DNA from: Pseudaminobacter soli (ex Li et al. 2025)
GTDB lineage: Bacteria > Pseudomonadota > Alphaproteobacteria > Rhizobiales > Rhizobiaceae
NCBI RefSeq assembly: GCF_003012705.1
Contig: NZ_PXYL01000007.1
Coordinates: forward strand, 124,001 to 188,000
Length of the DNA: 64,000 nucleotides
Reading direction: 5' to 3'
Part shown: positions 17,116 through 26,508 of the stretch, one piece after another
Numbering within the stretch: the first letter of the stretch is position 1
Layout: each line of letters begins with the position of its first letter
The notes under the pieces: model-generated
Database searches by the model: none
What the model saw: the letters and a program-made list of their open reading frames with translations, nothing else
Told to the model about the DNA's origin: nothing
Translations under genes and position numbers: made by a program

Positions 17116-17751
17116 TTACTTGCTGCCGTGGCGCACCATGGTCATGAAGCGCAACTGCTCTTCCGGGCTGTCCTTGAACACGCCGGTGAAGGTCGAGGTC
17201 AGCGTGGTGGAGCCCTGCTTGCGGATGCCGCGCATGGCCATGCACATATGCTCGGCCTCGATCATCACGGCCACGCCGCGCGGATTGAGCACATCCTGGA
17301 TGACGTTGGCGATCTGCGCGGTCATCGCTTCCTGCGTCTGCAGGCGATGGGCGAAGATGTCGACCACGCGGGCGATCTTCGACAGGCCCACGACCCTTCC
17401 GTCCGGCAGGTAGCCGACATGGGCGCGGCCGATGATCGGCACCATGTGGTGCTCGCAATGCGAGTGGAATTCGATGTCCCGCACCAGCACGAGATCGTCA
17501 TAGCCGGCCACCTCCTCGAAGGTACGGCCAAGCTCTTCGGCCGGGCACATATCGTAGCCGTTGAACATTTCGAGGAATGCCTTGGCGACGCGCTTGGGCG
17601 TGTCGACCAGACCTTCGCGATCCGGATTGTCGCCAGTCCAGCGCAGCAGCGTGCGTACCGCAGCCTCCACTTCGGCCTGGTCCGGCCTGTCGGTCACCGG
17701 CTTTTCGAGATATTCGGATTTCGGCATCAATTTCTTGATCACGGCGTCCAT
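17116..17751 (-). CDS. folE: GTP cyclohydrolase I
   Basis: Converts GTP to dihydroneopterin triphosphate, the first step to folate and pterins. The 211 residues contain [10 protein letters not shown] with zinc ligands and [14 protein letters not shown] with the third ligand and active-site residues. I chose ATG 17751 (MDAVIKKL) because GGGAGA lies about nine bases upstream; the longest frame adds eight residues. It is divergent from the NifU-like gene across a 229-base gap that must hold both promoters. Confidence 0.97.
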   Translation of the reverse strand: MDAVIKKLMPKSEYLEKPVTDRPDQAEVEAAVRTLLRWTGDNPDREGLVDTPKRVAKAFLEMFNGYDMCPAEELGRTFEEVAGYDDLVLVRDIEFHSHCEHHMVPIIGRAHVGYLPDGRVVGLSKIARVVDIFAHRLQTQEAMTAQIANVIQDVLNPRGVAVMIEAEHMCMAMRGIRKQGSTTLTSTFTGVFKDSPEEQLRFMTMVRHGSK

Positions 17752-17980
17752 GAAAGGTGTCTCCCGTAGTCCCACTCAGAGGAGGGACGAGTTGAACGGA
17801 CCACAGCCTTTTACGGGATGTCGGAGAGTCCGGCCCGAAAGCGGCGTGACGGAAGTCCGACTGGGCAGGGCGCTACCTTGCCGTTGTCGGAACACAACCC
17901 TTATATAAGCCCTTGAGCCGTGAATGAAAGATGCTGAAACGGCACAGTCTGTTTCCGAAACGGCGGTGGGTTGGAAAATC

Positions 17981-18427
17981 ATGATCGACGATGTCTACAA
18001 TGCGAAAATTCTTGGATTCGCCGGGAATATCGCACGTATCGGCCGGCTTGGGCACCCCGATGCCACCGCAACCGCGCATTCGAAATTGTGCGGTTCGACC
18101 GTGACCGTCGACCTCAAGATGGAAGACGGCATTGTCACCGATTTCGCCCATGACGTGAAGGCCTGCGCGCTCGGCCAGGCTTCGTCGTCCATCATGGCCG
18201 CCAATGTGGTGGGCGCCAGCGCAGACGAGTTGCGGCACGTGCGCGAAGCCATGCTGAAGATGCTGAAGGAAAACGGCCCGCCGCCGCAGGGCCGCTTCGC
18301 CGATCTGAAATATCTGGAGCCGGTGCGCGACTATAAGGCCCGCCACGCCTCGACCATGCTGACTTTCGATGCGGTGGTCGATTGCATCGGGCAGATCGAG
18401 AAGCAGCGAGCAGAGGCCGCTGCCTGA
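17981..18427 (+). CDS. NifU/SufU-like iron-sulfur cluster assembly protein
   Basis: 148 aa with the IscU/SufU scaffold layout: cysteines in SKLCGSTVTV and VKACALGQASSS, and a third in VDCIGQIEK near the C-terminus. It could hold an assembling Fe-S cluster. The start at ATG 17981 (MIDDVYNAKIL) fits family N-termini; the longest frame adds 19 residues. It ends just before a terminator and is divergent from folE. Rhizobial genomes often carry such a stand-alone protein beside folE/hisI. Role by family only. Confidence 0.85.
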   Translation: MIDDVYNAKILGFAGNIARIGRLGHPDATATAHSKLCGSTVTVDLKMEDGIVTDFAHDVKACALGQASSSIMAANVVGASADELRHVREAMLKMLKENGPPPQGRFADLKYLEPVRDYKARHASTMLTFDAVVDCIGQIEKQRAEAAA

Positions 18428-18454
18428 TCGACATCGGCCCCAGTTTTGGAATAG

Positions 18455-18484
18455 GCGCCGGCTCCGATGAGCCGGCGCTTTTCG
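18455..18484 (+). terminator. Intrinsic terminator after the NifU-like gene
   Basis: A perfect 9-bp GC-rich stem (GCGCCGGCT/AGCCGGCGC, 18455-18478) with a 6-base loop is followed by TTTTCGTTT. The convergent LLM oxidoreductase ends right beside it. Confidence 0.88.
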
Positions 18485-18486
18485 TT

Positions 18487-19518
18487 TCAGGCGAGCATGT
18501 CGCGCACCATCGGTACCACCTTGGTGCCGTAAAGCTCGATCGAGCGCATCATCTTCTCGTGCGGCAGCGGTCCGGACGAATATTTCATCTGGAAACGCGT
18601 GTTGCCGAGCGCCTTGATGGTCGCAGCGATCTTGCGGGCAACCGTTTCCGGCGAGCCGACATAGAGCGAGCCAAGATCGGCCTCCGAGTTGAATGCCACC
18701 TGCGTGGTCGGCGGCCAGCCGCGCTCGGCGCCGATGCGGTCGTGCATCTTCTTGTAGTGCGGCCACAATTCCTCGCGCGCCTGCTCGTCGGTGTCGGCGA
18801 CATAGCCCGGTGAATGCACGCCGATCGGCTGTGTGCTGCCGCCGAGCTGGTCGATCGCCCGATGGTAGAGATCAACATAGGGGCGGAAGCGTTTTGGATC
18901 GCCGCCGATAATGGCAAGCATCAGCGGCAGGTTGTAGCGCGCCGCGCGCACCACCGATTCCGGGCTGCCGCCCACGCCAATCCAGGTCTTGAGCGTGCCG
19001 CTCTCGGTTGGCGGGTAGACGGTCTGGTCCTGAAGCGGCGGGCGGATCGACCCCTGCCAGTTGACAGCCCCACCTTTCAGCAGTGCTGAGAAAAGGTCGA
19101 GCTTTTCGGTGAACAGCGTCTCGTAGTCGTTGAGCCGATATCCGAAGAGGGGGAAGGATTCGGTGAAGGACCCGCGGCCGAGAATGACCTCGGCGCGCCC
19201 GTTCGACAGCGCGTCAACCGTGGAGAAGCGCTGGAACACGCGGATCGGGTCGTCCGAGCTCAGCACGGTGACGGCCGAACCAAGCTTGATACGCTCCGTG
19301 CGCGCTGCAATTGCCGCCAGCACCGTTTCCGGCGTCGACACGGCAAAATCGTTGCGGTGATGCTCGCCGACGCCGATGAAATCGATGCCGAGCTGATCGG
19401 CCAGTACGGCCTCGTCCACGACGTTTCGAATGACCTGGGCTTGCGGCAGCAACTGCCCGTCCGTGCCGACGGTGACGTCGCCGAAAGTATCAAGCCCGAA
19501 TTCCAATTTGTCCGACAT
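18487..19518 (-). CDS. LLM-class flavin-dependent oxidoreductase (bacterial luciferase family)
   Basis: 343 aa with the luciferase-like TIM-barrel sequence: FGLDTFGDV at the start, GIDFIGVGEHHRNDFAVS, LGSAVTVLSSDDPIRVFQ and GRGSFTESFP. Such proteins use FMNH2/F420-type chemistry to oxidise or desulfonate small molecules; the substrate is not readable here. GAGGGACATC lies before the ATG. It converges on the NifU-like gene. Confidence 0.88.
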   Translation of the reverse strand: MSDKLEFGLDTFGDVTVGTDGQLLPQAQVIRNVVDEAVLADQLGIDFIGVGEHHRNDFAVSTPETVLAAIAARTERIKLGSAVTVLSSDDPIRVFQRFSTVDALSNGRAEVILGRGSFTESFPLFGYRLNDYETLFTEKLDLFSALLKGGAVNWQGSIRPPLQDQTVYPPTESGTLKTWIGVGGSPESVVRAARYNLPLMLAIIGGDPKRFRPYVDLYHRAIDQLGGSTQPIGVHSPGYVADTDEQAREELWPHYKKMHDRIGAERGWPPTTQVAFNSEADLGSLYVGSPETVARKIAATIKALGNTRFQMKYSSGPLPHEKMMRSIELYGTKVVPMVRDMLA

Positions 19519-19838
19519 GATGTCCCTCTGGATTGGGTGCCGGATGATTGACCGGCAAATGGCATTAGCGCAACCGCCCCGCTCCGCTCCGAAATTGCCT
19601 TTAGAGCGCGGGGATCGCGGCGATCAGTTCGACAATCCAGATAAGGGGCGCCGCGGGCGCTTCACATTCATCGGGCGGAGCACGGACTGTTCACTCCGGG
19701 TTGACAGTCATGCGGGAATGTTCGCCAAACGTCCGTGCGGCGTAATAGCCGGCCTGCCATATCCGCCGGAAATATTGCGAAACCGGGCAAGACGGGCCAT
19801 CTACAACGCATGAACTTCTTGCACGCGCGATACAGACG
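19519..19838. other. 320-base divergent intergenic region
   Basis: Lies between the LLM oxidoreductase and yidD and must hold their promoters. It contains a 13-bp palindrome GATCGC-G-GCGATC (19613-19625) and a TTGACA hexamer near 19701 without a convincing -10. I see no gene. Confidence 0.45.
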
Positions 19839-20249
19839 ATGAGCGGCAATATTGGCGGTCATGACCATGCTTGCGGCCATGGGGGCGCACAGGACGGCCA
19901 CAAAAGCCGCCCGGTGGCTCGCGGGCGCAACTGGCCCGGGCCTTGGCGCAAGACGCCGGGCCGGATTTTCGGCACGTCGCTGGTCAGGCTGTATCAGCTT
20001 ACTCTGTCCGGCTTCGTCGGCAATTCCTGCCGCCATATGCCGACCTGCTCGGAATATGCTCACGAAGCCATTGCCCGGCACGGTCTGTGGGCGGGGGGCT
20101 GGATGGGGCTTTTCCGCGTGATGCGCTGCGGTCCCTGGGGCACTCATGGCATCGACCGGGTGCCCGAGATTTTGGTGCCGCGTTACCGCTGGTACGCGCC
20201 TTGGCGCTACTGGCATATCGGGAAAGCGCCGCAAGAAGGCCATTCCTGA
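19839..20249 (+). CDS. yidD: Membrane protein insertion efficiency factor YidD
   Basis: Small amphipathic inner-membrane protein that helps YidC insert proteins. The family block [20 protein letters not shown] is complete and followed by [16 protein letters not shown]. At 136 aa it is longer than enterobacterial YidD because of an N-terminal His/Gly-rich stretch, common in rhizobial forms. thrS starts 118 bases downstream in the same direction. Confidence 0.93.
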   Translation: MSGNIGGHDHACGHGGAQDGHKSRPVARGRNWPGPWRKTPGRIFGTSLVRLYQLTLSGFVGNSCRHMPTCSEYAHEAIARHGLWAGGWMGLFRVMRCGPWGTHGIDRVPEILVPRYRWYAPWRYWHIGKAPQEGHS

Positions 20250-20367
20250 CGGCCGGTGCTTTACGACGCGAAAAACTCGCCCTAAAAGACCGCTCGCCCG
20301 CCGGATGCGTGAAATCCGGCATTTCACCACCCGCGCTCGTTTGCGGGACTGGATATGGAGAAGAGCT

Positions 20368-22350
20368 TTGCTGAATTCTGTTTCCCTTACATTTCCCGAT
20401 GGTTCCGTCCGCGAATATGAAGCGGCGATGACTGGCATGGGCCTGGCCGAGTCGATTTCCAAGTCGCTCGCCAAGAAGGCGGTTGCCTACAGCATCGATG
20501 GCCAACTGCGCGATCTTTCCGACCCGCTCGGCAAGTCCGGCAAGGTCGAGATCGTCACCCGTGACGACCCGCGCGCGCTGGAACTGATCCGTCACGACAC
20601 CGCTCACGTGCTGGCTGAAGCCGTGCAGGAGCTGTGGCCGGGCACCCAGGTCACCATCGGCCCCGTTATCGATAACGGTTTCTATTACGACTTTGCGCGC
20701 AACGAGCCCTTCACGCCGGAAGACCTTCCGGTGATCGAGAAGAAGATGCGCGAGATCATCGCCCGCAACAAACCCTTCACCAAGGAGGTCTGGTCGCGTG
20801 AGAAGGCCAAGCAGGTGTTCCGCGACAAGGGCGAGGCCTACAAGGTCGAGCTGATTGACGCGATCCCCGAGGACCAGGACCTCAAGATCTATTCGCAGGG
20901 CGAGTGGTTCGACCTCTGCCGCGGCCCGCACATGGCTTCCACCGGCCAGATCGGCAACGCCTTCAAGCTGATGAAGGTGGCCGGCGCCTATTGGCGCGGC
21001 GACGCCAACAACCCGATGCTGACCCGCATCTACGGCACGGCCTGGGCCGAACAGGCGCAGCTCGACCAGTATCTCCACATGTTGGAAGAGGCTGAGAAGC
21101 GCGACCACCGCCGCCTTGGCCGCGAGATGGACCTGTTCCATTTCCAGGAAGAGGGGCCGGGCGTCGTGTTCTGGCACGCCAAGGGCTGGAAGATGTTCCA
21201 GACGCTGGTGAGCTATATGCGCCGCCGCCTCGACGAGCACGGCTACCAGGAAGTCAACGCGCCGCAGGTGCTAGACAAGTCGCTGTGGGAGACCTCGGGT
21301 CACTGGGGCTGGTATCGCGACAACATGTTCAAGGTGACGGTCGCCGGCGACGACACTGATGACGAGCGCGTCTTTGCGCTGAAGCCGATGAACTGCCCGG
21401 GCCATGTGCAGATCTTCAAGCATGGCTTGAAGTCCTACCGCGATCTGCCGATCAAGCTTGCCGAATTCGGCAATGTGCACCGCTACGAGCCTTCGGGCGC
21501 TCTGCACGGTCTGATGCGCGTGCGTGGCTTCACGCAGGACGACGCGCACGTCTTCTGCACCGACGAGCAGATGGCGGCTGAATGCCTGCGCATCAACGAC
21601 CTGATCCTGTCGGTCTACAAGGACTTCGGCTTCGACGAGATCACCATCAAGCTGTCGACCAGGCCCGACAAGCGCGTCGGTTCCGACGAGCTCTGGGACC
21701 GCGCCGAAGCGGTGATGACGAAGGTGCTCGACCAGATCCAGCAGAAGTCGAACAACATCAAGACCGGCATCCTGCCGGGCGAGGGCGCCTTCTACGGGCC
21801 GAAGTTCGAATACACGCTGAAGGACGCCATCGGCCGCGAATGGCAGTGCGGCACTACACAGGTCGACTTCAACCTGCCGGAACGCTTCGGCGCCTTCTAC
21901 ATCGGCCCCGATTCGGAAAAGAAGCAGCCGGTGATGATCCACCGCGCCGTTTGCGGCTCGATGGAGCGCTTCCTCGGCATCCTGACCGAGAACTTCGCGG
22001 GTCATTTCCCGCTGTGGTTCGCGCCGCTGCAGGTGGTGGTGGCGACGATCACCTCGGATGCCGACGATTACGCTAAGAAGGTCGTGGCCCGGCTGAAGGC
22101 GGCGGGCGTCTCGGCTGAAGCGGACCTGCGTAACGAGAAGATCAACTACAAGGTCCGTGAGCACTCGCTGGCCAAGGTTCCGGTCATTCTCGTTTGCGGC
22201 AAGCGCGAAGCCGAAGAGGCAACCGTCAACGTTCGCCGGCTCGGCTCGCGCGACCAGCAGTCGATGACGCTCGACGAGGCCGTCGCAACGCTGGCCGACG
22301 AGGCCATCGCGCCGGATCTGCGCCGGGCTCGCGAGCAGGCCGTCGCCTGA
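20368..22350 (+). CDS. thrS: Threonyl-tRNA synthetase
   Basis: Charges tRNA-Thr. The 660 residues run in normal order: TGS domain (1-60), second additional domain with [16 protein letters not shown], then the class II catalytic core with [13 protein letters not shown] (zinc site), [17 protein letters not shown] and the anticodon domain. The start is TTG at 20368, with GGAGAAGAG six bases upstream; the in-frame open stretch runs back into yidD but is not thrS-like. A nearby ATG (20355) is in another frame. The weak start codon may limit expression. Confidence 0.96.
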   Translation: MLNSVSLTFPDGSVREYEAAMTGMGLAESISKSLAKKAVAYSIDGQLRDLSDPLGKSGKVEIVTRDDPRALELIRHDTAHVLAEAVQELWPGTQVTIGPVIDNGFYYDFARNEPFTPEDLPVIEKKMREIIARNKPFTKEVWSREKAKQVFRDKGEAYKVELIDAIPEDQDLKIYSQGEWFDLCRGPHMASTGQIGNAFKLMKVAGAYWRGDANNPMLTRIYGTAWAEQAQLDQYLHMLEEAEKRDHRRLGREMDLFHFQEEGPGVVFWHAKGWKMFQTLVSYMRRRLDEHGYQEVNAPQVLDKSLWETSGHWGWYRDNMFKVTVAGDDTDDERVFALKPMNCPGHVQIFKHGLKSYRDLPIKLAEFGNVHRYEPSGALHGLMRVRGFTQDDAHVFCTDEQMAAECLRINDLILSVYKDFGFDEITIKLSTRPDKRVGSDELWDRAEAVMTKVLDQIQQKSNNIKTGILPGEGAFYGPKFEYTLKDAIGREWQCGTTQVDFNLPERFGAFYIGPDSEKKQPVMIHRAVCGSMERFLGILTENFAGHFPLWFAPLQVVVATITSDADDYAKKVVARLKAAGVSAEADLRNEKINYKVREHSLAKVPVILVCGKREAEEATVNVRRLGSRDQQSMTLDEAVATLADEAIAPDLRRAREQAVA

Positions 22351-22389
22351 TATCGGCCTTAGCGTAAATCGCTCACAGCCACCTTCACA

Positions 22390-22430
22390 CGCCTGTCATG
22401 CAGTTGAGGCAATCAGCTGCATGACAGGCG
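22390..22430. repeat. Perfect 14-bp hairpin overlapping the acyltransferase start
   Basis: CGCCTGTCATGCAG (22390-22403) and CTGCATGACAGGCG (22417-22430) pair perfectly around a 13-base loop. There is no T-run, so it is not a classic terminator. The ATG at 22421 lies inside the right arm, so the structure could cap thrS mRNA or hide the next start codon. Confidence 0.7.
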
Positions 22431-23332
22431 TTGTGCTTATGGTCATGCTGTTTCCCGAGCTTTCATACGCAAATTCATCTCAGCCGCGCATCAAGCGCTG
22501 GTTCATCAGGTCGGTCGAGGGGCTTTCGGGCCGCGACCGCTATGCGCGCCTCTATGGCACCTGGCGCAACGACATCGTGCCGACATGCGACCGGGTGTTC
22601 GGGCGCATGCTGGACCTCATCAATGTCAAGGTGCATCACGACGGCGTCTGGCCGCCGGCTGATCTGCCCGGCGGGCCGCTGGTCATCATCGCCAACCATC
22701 CGTTCGGCATCGCCGACGGGATTGCGGTGCTGTCGCTGGCCGAACAGCTCGGCCGCCCGTTCCGCGTGCTCATCAATGCCGAGCTGATGAAAATCCCGGA
22801 AATGGTGCCTTACTCGCTTCCGGTCGATTTCAACGAGACCAAGGAAGCGCTGAAGAACAACATCGCCGTGCGCCACGAAGCACTGCGCCTGCTGCGCGAG
22901 GGCACCACCATCGTGGTGTTTCCCGGCGGCGGCGTTGCCACCGCGCCAAAAGGGCTCGGCAGGGCGGTTGACCTGCCTTGGAAGATATTTCCGGCGCGCT
23001 TGGTTCAGGAGGCGAAGGCCTCGGTGATCCCGATGCACTTCTCAGGCCAGAATGGCCGTCTTTTCCACATCGTCAGCGGGCCGATGGGCCTGCTCGAACA
23101 TGAGGGAAAGGTCGCGCGCTTCGTCGGCCAGCTATCGCTCACCTTGCGGACCTCGCTGTTGATACGAGAATTCGCCCGCATGTCCGGCAAGTCGATACGT
23201 GTCCGCATCGGCGACGTGGTTCACTGGCGGGAAGTCGAGCATCTGAGCGATCGCAAAGCCCTGCTCGCATTCCTTTACGGAAAAGTCTTTGGACTGGACC
23301 GGGCAAAACGGCACGAGCGGCTGGCCGCCTGA
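22421..23332 (+). CDS. Lysophospholipid acyltransferase family protein (PlsC/OlsA-like)
   Basis: Transfers acyl groups to lipid acceptors at the inner membrane. The motif ANHPFGIADG (H-x5-D variant of block I) and VVFPGGGVAT (block III) identify the family; VIPMHFSGQNGRLF follows. About 303 aa. The start is uncertain: ATG 22421 lies inside a hairpin, and ATG 22439 (MVMLFPEL) is an alternative, with no clear Shine-Dalgarno for either. This branch includes ornithine-lipid OlsA-like enzymes in rhizobia, but no olsB is adjacent, so the lipid is not assigned. Confidence 0.85.
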   Translation: MTGVVLMVMLFPELSYANSSQPRIKRWFIRSVEGLSGRDRYARLYGTWRNDIVPTCDRVFGRMLDLINVKVHHDGVWPPADLPGGPLVIIANHPFGIADGIAVLSLAEQLGRPFRVLINAELMKIPEMVPYSLPVDFNETKEALKNNIAVRHEALRLLREGTTIVVFPGGGVATAPKGLGRAVDLPWKIFPARLVQEAKASVIPMHFSGQNGRLFHIVSGPMGLLEHEGKVARFVGQLSLTLRTSLLIREFARMSGKSIRVRIGDVVHWREVEHLSDRKALLAFLYGKVFGLDRAKRHERLAA

Positions 23333-23338
23333 GCGGCT

Positions 23339-24301
23339 TCAGTCGGCACCGTCGTTCGGATCGGCGGCGCTGGCCTCGTTGGCCATCACTTCGACATCCT
23401 GGTTGCGCCCGCCCACCACCGTGAAATCGCGCTGATAGATGCGCTCCTTGTTCTTGGCGACGACTGTATAGTCGCCTTCGGCCAGAACCATGGAGGCAAA
23501 GGCGCCGACGCTTTCGCGCACCGGGTCGCCAGAAGTGGTCAGCACCGACCATGAGGTGTCGGCCAGCGCTTCGCCGCCTTCCTCGCGCACCAGCTTCAGC
23601 GTCACTTCGGCGGCGTGGTGTTCCACCGTCGCCTCGGTCATCTTGCCGGCCTCGACACGGATGTCGGAGCGGATGACCGCGTTCACGTTCCCGTAGGTCG
23701 AGACCACGTGGTAGACGCCGGCATTGAGGCGCACCACCGTATTGGGGCTGACATCGGGAATGATCAGCGGGCGGTCGCCATCGGCGCCCGGCTGGGCCTC
23801 ATAGATCGAAAAGCGCAGCTTGTTCGGCGGAATGCGTACGCCGCCGGCCAGTGTCGCATCGAGCTTCAGGCCGCCGGCATCCAGCACGACATTCTCGTGC
23901 TTTGGTTGCGCGCCGACCGTGATGCGCTTGGTGGCGCCTGCACGACCGAACGAGGCGTGCACGAGGTAGCTGCCGGGCTCCAGGTGGAAAAGGCTGGTGC
24001 CGCCCTGCGCGGAAGCGACGAGCGGCAGCTTGCCGTCCGGGCCGGGATCGGGCCGGAAGACACGCCAGATGAGGCCGCGATTTATGTCCGCGCTCTGGTC
24101 CGTCAGCTTGGCGGCCAGCGTCACTTCTCCCGCCTGCTGGGCGAGCGGCTTGCCATTGTGAGGCGGCGCGTAGCCGGTGATGTCGGGCAGCTTGAGGTTG
24201 CGCAAGGGGTTGCCGTCTTCAGCGAAACTCACCAGCGGCGACAGTGTGAACACTGCGGCACTGGCGATGGTCGCTAAATGTTTGAAGAATCCGGCAAACA
24301 T
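23339..24301 (-). CDS. Secreted protein of unknown function with beta-sandwich-like repeats
   Basis: 320 aa with a Sec signal peptide (SAAVFTLSPLVSFAED, cleavage about residue 27). The rest has three or four similar segments alternating beta-type stretches with glycine-aspartate turns, each ending in a pattern like EPGSYLVHASFGRA, NAGVYHVVSTYGNVNAV or AEGDYTVVAKNKER. This resembles carboxypeptidase-regulatory or PEGA-like beta-sandwich repeats. There are no cysteines or catalytic motifs I can name. It converges with the acyltransferase with only six bases between stops. Function unknown; periplasmic location inferred. Confidence 0.75.
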   Translation of the reverse strand: MFAGFFKHLATIASAAVFTLSPLVSFAEDGNPLRNLKLPDITGYAPPHNGKPLAQQAGEVTLAAKLTDQSADINRGLIWRVFRPDPGPDGKLPLVASAQGGTSLFHLEPGSYLVHASFGRAGATKRITVGAQPKHENVVLDAGGLKLDATLAGGVRIPPNKLRFSIYEAQPGADGDRPLIIPDVSPNTVVRLNAGVYHVVSTYGNVNAVIRSDIRVEAGKMTEATVEHHAAEVTLKLVREEGGEALADTSWSVLTTSGDPVRESVGAFASMVLAEGDYTVVAKNKERIYQRDFTVVGGRNQDVEVMANEASAADPNDGAD

Positions 24302-24434
24302 GTCTTGTTTGAAGCCGAATGCGGTGGCAATTTCAAGGCACTTTCTGGGCCCTGACCCAGCCGCTCGCAGCCCGAGCCGCCGATGTGTCCTATCGGCCGC
24401 GCTTCAGCCAAAAACATCCAGGAGAATATGCATC

Positions 24435-25019
24435 GTGACGTCACCGATCATTGAATTCATGTTGGCCAGAAGCTCGGCTCCCATTCTGGAGCTGCGCGAG
24501 CCGGCGCCGGGCGATGCCGAGATCCGGACCATGCTGACCATCGCCTCGCGCGTGCCCGATCATGGCCGACTCGAGCCGTGGCGCTTCATCGTCTGTCGCG
24601 GCGACGCGCGCCATCGCATCGGCGAGCAGCTGGCGGAACTGGCCGAAAGGCGGGAAGGCCCCCTGACCGAAGGGCGCCGCAACCAGGAGCTGACGCGTTT
24701 TTCGCGCGCGCCGCTGGTGATCGGCGTGGTCTCCAGCCCCAAGGAGAACCCAAAAATCCCTCAGTGGGAGATGTTCCTGTCCGGCGGCGCGGCGGCCATG
24801 AACCTGATCGTTGCGGCCAACGCCCTCGGCTACAAGACCAACTGGATCACCAACTGGTATTCGGACGTGGAAGAGGGACGTCGCATCCTTGGCCTCGCGC
24901 CGCATGAGCGCGTCGTCGGCTTTGTCCATATCGGCTCCTTTGACGGCGACGTGCCCGAGCGTCCGCGGCCGGATATCGGCAAGCTCTACTCCGAATATTC
25001 CGGGCCCTGGGAGGGCTAA
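24435..25019 (+). CDS. Nitroreductase-family flavoprotein, YdjA-like
   Basis: 194 aa FMN-dependent reductase. IASRVPDHGRLEPWRFIV is the FMN-binding N-terminal signature shared with E. coli YdjA, and GGAAAMNLIVAANALGYKTNW is the usual second block. The start is GTG 24435 with AGGAGA nine bases upstream; the open frame extends 86 codons further without coding character. Two bases separate it from the flavin-reductase-domain gene, so they form one operon. Confidence 0.88.
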   Translation: MTSPIIEFMLARSSAPILELREPAPGDAEIRTMLTIASRVPDHGRLEPWRFIVCRGDARHRIGEQLAELAERREGPLTEGRRNQELTRFSRAPLVIGVVSSPKENPKIPQWEMFLSGGAAAMNLIVAANALGYKTNWITNWYSDVEEGRRILGLAPHERVVGFVHIGSFDGDVPERPRPDIGKLYSEYSGPWEG

Positions 25020-25021
25020 CT

Positions 25022-25630
25022 GTGTTTTACGAGCCGTCCAAGGGGCATGGCCTGCCGCATGATCCATCCAAGGCGATCGTGGCGCCGCGGCCGATCGGCT
25101 GGATTTCGTCGATCGGCGCCGATGGTGCGCTGAACCTGGCGCCCTATTCGTTCTTCAATGCCTTCTCCACCAAGCCTTTTCTGGTCTGGTTTTCGTCGGA
25201 CGGTCACAAGGACAGCGCGACATTTGCTGCCGAGAGCGGCGAATTCGTCGCAAACCTCGTCGGCCGCGACCTGGCGGAGAAGATGAACAGAACGGCGGTG
25301 GATTCGCCTCGCGGCGTCAACGAGTTCGACTATGCCGGCCTCGAAATGGTGCCGTCGCAGCTGGTGAAACCGCCGCGCGTGGCCGGCGTTCCGGCCGCGC
25401 TCGAATGCAAGGTGACCGAGATCTTTCGGCCGAAGACGCTCGCCGGAGAAGATTCCGGCGCCGTGGTGGTCACGGGCGAGGTGGTGGGCGTGTTCATCGA
25501 CGAGGCATATCTCGTCGACGGCATGTTCGACATCGTCAAGGCGGGCAATGTCAGCCGCCTCGGCTATATGGACTACTCGGCCATCGAGCAGATTTTTTCC
25601 ATGCGACGCCCGCGCTGGGAAAAGGATTAA
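25022..25630 (+). CDS. Flavin reductase-like domain protein (DIM6/NTAB family)
   Basis: 202 aa FMN-binding split-barrel. The family opening RPIGWISSIGADGALNLAPYS-type segment and NLVGRDLAEKMNRTAVDSP are clear. It starts at GTG 25022, two bases after the nitroreductase stop, which suggests coupled translation. Its TTAA end (25627-25630) shares bases with the stop of the convergent CoA lyase gene. The two flavoproteins may share a redox job, but no substrate can be read. Confidence 0.88.
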   Translation: MFYEPSKGHGLPHDPSKAIVAPRPIGWISSIGADGALNLAPYSFFNAFSTKPFLVWFSSDGHKDSATFAAESGEFVANLVGRDLAEKMNRTAVDSPRGVNEFDYAGLEMVPSQLVKPPRVAGVPAALECKVTEIFRPKTLAGEDSGAVVVTGEVVGVFIDEAYLVDGMFDIVKAGNVSRLGYMDYSAIEQIFSMRRPRWEKD

Positions 25631-26508
25631 CCGGAAACCCCAGCCGCGCGGGCTCGCGCCAGAAGACGCTCGGCGCGGCGTAGATGCGGCCGGTCATACA
25701 TCTGGCCATCCATGCCCACTACGCCCGGATTGCCGGCGGCCCGAAAAGCTTCGACTACGAGCTTGGCATGGGCGAGGGCTTCGGGCGAGGGCGTAAAGAC
25801 CTCGTTGATGACCGGTACCTGTGCCGGGTGGATCGCCATCTTGCCGGTAAAGCCGTCGCGCTCGGCCTCCACGCACTCGCGTCGGAAACCGTCCATGTCG
25901 CGGAAATTCGGATAGACGGTGTCGATCGCAGCGGTTTCTGCTGCTGCGGCCGCCAATATGGTCATGGCGCGCGCAAGCCGGAAGACGTCGGTATAGACCC
26001 CGCGCTCGTCGCGGCTGGCGCGCGCGCCGATTGCCGCCGAAAGGTCCTCTGCGCCCCAGGTCAGGCCGGCCAGCCTCGCGCTCGCGCCAGCATAGCTCGC
26101 GCCGGCCAGCACGCCGGCTGCCGTTTCCGTGATGATCGGCAAGATGGCGATGCCGCCGTCGGGCAGCCCGTTTTCCGCCTCATGCACGCGCAGCTTGACC
26201 GCGAGTTGCTGGACGTCCGCGCCGCTGTTCGATTTCGGCAGCATGATGCCCGCGGGGCGTGCCGGAATGAGGGCGGCGAGATCATCATCGGTCAGGCCAG
26301 TGGAGAGGTCGTTGACGCGGACATAGACGGTCGGCCCTTGCCGTCCCTGACGTGCGCTTAGAAACTCGGCCGCGATCTTGCGCGCATTAGCCTTGTTCTC
26401 CGCCGCGACCGAATCCTCGAGATCGACGATCACCACGTCCGCCTCGGACGAAAATCCTTTTTCGAGCTTCTTTTCGGAGTCGCCGGGGACGAACAGTAGC
26501 GAGCGCAT
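25627..26508 (-). CDS. HpcH/HpaI-family CoA ester lyase (CitE-like)
   Basis: 293 aa TIM-barrel aldolase/lyase of the malyl-CoA, citramalyl-CoA and CitE group. RSLLFVPGDSEKKLEKGF opens the family, DVVIVDLEDSV holds an Mg2+-binding acidic residue, and LTWGAEDLSAAIGA and GKMAIHPAQVPVINEVF follow. The ATG at 26508 overlaps the stop of the upstream MaoC gene as TGATG, so translation is coupled. The pair probably splits or hydrates a hydroxyacyl-CoA; which one is not visible. An upstream in-frame start would put it inside MaoC and is not preferred. Confidence 0.88.
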   Translation of the reverse strand: MRSLLFVPGDSEKKLEKGFSSEADVVIVDLEDSVAAENKANARKIAAEFLSARQGRQGPTVYVRVNDLSTGLTDDDLAALIPARPAGIMLPKSNSGADVQQLAVKLRVHEAENGLPDGGIAILPIITETAAGVLAGASYAGASARLAGLTWGAEDLSAAIGARASRDERGVYTDVFRLARAMTILAAAAAETAAIDTVYPNFRDMDGFRRECVEAERDGFTGKMAIHPAQVPVINEVFTPSPEALAHAKLVVEAFRAAGNPGVVGMDGQMYDRPHLRRAERLLARARAAGVSG

